NCBI GenBank assembly: GCA_038144955.1
Contig: JAYQOT010000053.1
Coordinates: 1 to 15,275 of the forward strand
Reading direction: 5' to 3'
DNA length: 15,275 nucleotides
Source of the DNA: Ga0077527 sp038144955
GTDB taxonomy: Bacteria; Pseudomonadota; Gammaproteobacteria; Burkholderiales; SG8-41
In this document: piece after piece, positions 13,886 through 15,275 of the stretch
Layout of the letters: the number at the start of each line of letters is the position of its first letter
Numbering within the stretch: the stretch's first letter is position 1
Translations under genes and position numbers: made by a program
The notes under the pieces: generated by a model
Databases searched by the model: none
What the model saw: the letters and a program-made list of their open reading frames with translations, nothing else
What the model was told of the DNA's origin: nothing

Positions 13886-14602
13886 CTATTTAACCGACGC
13901 GAGCGCCTGCTCCAGTTTTTCCATCGGCAGATAGCCACCGACCTGCTGGCCGTTGGAAAGATAAATGGCCGGGGTGCCGCGAACGCCGAAACGCTGTGCA
14001 AGTTCCTGATTCTCTTCCAGGGGCGTATTACATGTCGTTACCGCATTGGCCGGCAAAAATGCCTTGTTCATCAGTTCGTCCCAGGTTTTTGCGCGATCCT
14101 TGGCGCACCAGACAGCCTTGGCTTTCTCGTGGGAATCCGGGGAAAGGATCGGCAGCAGGAAAGTATAGATGGTGATGTCCGTCATCTTGTTGAGTTCTTT
14201 CTGCAGCTGCTTGCAGTAGCCACAGTTTGGATCCTCAAAGGTATAAACCACCCGTTTTCCGTTTCCGCGTACCCGCTTGATGGCATTAGCCTGGGATTTC
14301 ACCAGGGCACCGGCTGCTATCTGGCCGCGCCTTTCACTTGTCAGGTTGCGCTCGCGGGGACCGCGCAGATCAAAGAGACTGCCGCTGAACAGGTAACCTA
14401 GCTTTTCATCGGTATAGACAATCTGCCCGTCGAACACGATTTCATACAACCCGGCAAAGGGTGCGCGGGCGATGCTTTCAATCTTGGCGCCGGGGAATTT
14501 GTCCTGGAAGGCCTTGCGTAAGGCTGCCTCATCCGCCCGGGCCGGCATGGCCAGTGAAAGCGTCGCGAGCAATAACAGGGTGAAACGAATGAAAGTCGAC
14601 AT
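13886..14602 (-). CDS. dsbC: Thiol:disulfide interchange protein DsbC
   Basis: This 238-residue protein is predicted to isomerise wrong disulfides in the periplasm. A signal peptide (1-23, ending PARA) is followed by a dimerisation domain (about 24-85) and a thioredoxin-fold domain. The active site is CGYC (127-130), as in DsbC, with the cis-proline T210-P211 (RGTPAIYL). C166 and C191 match the second, structural disulfide of DsbC. The ATG at 14602 is chosen over one nine codons upstream (14629) because it has GGAG 8 nt before it and gives a clean signal peptide. It sits 58 bp after the UbiH-type gene. DsbD would be the expected electron donor but is not in the window. Confidence 0.93.
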   Translation of the reverse strand: MSTFIRFTLLLLATLSLAMPARADEAALRKAFQDKFPGAKIESIARAPFAGLYEIVFDGQIVYTDEKLGYLFSGSLFDLRGPRERNLTSERRGQIAAGALVKSQANAIKRVRGNGKRVVYTFEDPNCGYCKQLQKELNKMTDITIYTFLLPILSPDSHEKAKAVWCAKDRAKTWDELMNKAFLPANAVTTCNTPLEENQELAQRFGVRGTPAIYLSNGQQVGGYLPMEKLEQALASVK

Positions 14603-14660
14603 TGAAAATTCTCCGGGCGAAATGCCCATGATTGATGAAGATTGTTGAGTATTCCAGTAG

Positions 14661-15275
14661 CTAGCTGACCGCGTGACGGATCAGCAGATTTTTGAGCTGA
14701 GGCAGACGGTTCACCGCGGCCAATCCGAAATTTCTGGCCCCTGATACCCAGACCGAGCGGACAGCAAAAAGTTTCTGCAATGCATCGGTGCTGAATTCGA
14801 TCGACGCAATATCTTCGCGCCGGGCTCGCTCATAACGGCGCAGCAACGGCCAATCGCCGCAGTCCTGTCTGGACAGCCTCGAGGCCAGCACCGCCGCCAG
14901 TTCGCGAATGTCACGCATGCCCAGATTAACGCCCTGCCCGGCCAGCGGGTGCACACTGTGCGCGGCATCGCCGGCAAGGGCTATGCGCGGCGCAACCAGG
15001 CGCCCTACCTGGGTCAGCCTGAGCGGAAAACCTGCTGCGGGGGTCAGTGGTCGTAGATCACCCAGCGCGCGCTGACTGGCTGAGGTCACCGTTTCAGCCA
15101 GCACATTCATGTCCATTGCGAGCAGGCTCCCCGCATTTTCGACAGCAGTTGACCAGACCATCGATGTCCGTTTACCCGGCAACGGCAGCAGCGCCAGGAC
15201 ACCGTCGGCACGAAACCACTGAAACGCCGCGCCATGGTGAGGCAATGTTGTCTCGAAATTGGCGACCACCCCGAT
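14661..15275 (-). CDS. UbiH/UbiF/COQ6-type FAD-dependent hydroxylase (C-terminal part)
   Basis: The last 205 codons are visible; the N-terminal FAD-binding half lies beyond the right edge. The strong mark is LAGDAAHSVHPLAGQGVNLGMRD, the second FAD-binding motif of the ubiquinone hydroxylase family. Upstream of it, FQWFRADGVLALLPLPG matches the aromatic-hydroxylase substrate domain, and a helical C-terminus follows. The family inserts hydroxyl groups on the ubiquinone ring and usually works at the membrane. Which of UbiH, UbiF or UbiI-like it is cannot be told from this part, so no symbol is given. It is followed by dsbC on the same strand with a short gap. Confidence 0.9.
   Translation of the reverse strand: MGVVANFETTLPHHGAAFQWFRADGVLALLPLPGKRTSMVWSTAVENAGSLLAMDMNVLAETVTSASQRALGDLRPLTPAAGFPLRLTQVGRLVAPRIALAGDAAHSVHPLAGQGVNLGMRDIRELAAVLASRLSRQDCGDWPLLRRYERARREDIASIEFSTDALQKLFAVRSVWVSGARNFGLAAVNRLPQLKNLLIRHAVS

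Noticed and set aside
14603..14629. Upstream ATG giving DsbC nine extra residues
   Set aside because: The inner ATG has a well-placed GGAG and yields a normal signal peptide; the extra residues add none of these.

Overview
This 15.3 kb window looks like a chromosome segment of a betaproteobacterium with fairly high GC content, probably in or near Nitrosomonadales or Rhodocyclales. That placement is inferred from gene content and order: trpE-gph-rpe facing apaG, followed by mltA, and ubiH followed by dsbC. No rRNA, tRNA, CRISPR array, insertion sequence or phage gene was seen. Coding density is high and almost every gene is intact; the two edge genes are cut by the window.

Left part (1-3616, minus strand): the start of a PhnD-type periplasmic binding protein, a non-coding stretch of about 300 bp rich in inverted repeats, then trpE, gph and rpe, read in the order rpe-gph-trpE. 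trpG does not follow trpE here. Next (3732-6849, plus strand): apaG, the lipoprotein murein transglycosylase mltA and the D-amino acid dehydrogenase gene dadA. A 38-residue single-span membrane peptide is probably encoded on the opposite strand between apaG and mltA.

Right part (6867-15275, minus strand): reading leftward from the window end, a UbiH/COQ6-type hydroxylase (partial), a DsbC-type periplasmic disulfide isomerase and a short TonB-like protein. These are followed by a compact four-gene second-messenger cluster: a metallo-beta-lactamase-fold protein resembling class II cyclic-nucleotide phosphodiesterases; a DUF3391 plus HD-GYP protein; a GGDEF-EAL protein; and a class III adenylate cyclase with two GAF domains and a PAS domain.

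The cluster is the most interesting part of the window. The cAMP-making and putative cAMP-degrading enzymes keep their key residues. Both proteins of c-di-GMP families between them have lost essential catalytic residues (HD to QD, GGDEF to SRDQF, EAL to ECR, and others). The suggested reading, which is inference, is a cAMP synthesis and turnover module with c-di-GMP sensors or scaffolds built in, rather than a c-di-GMP-metabolising locus. Both cyclase GAF domains carry an NKFDE-like motif ending in DQ, which points to cyclic-nucleotide binding and feedback.
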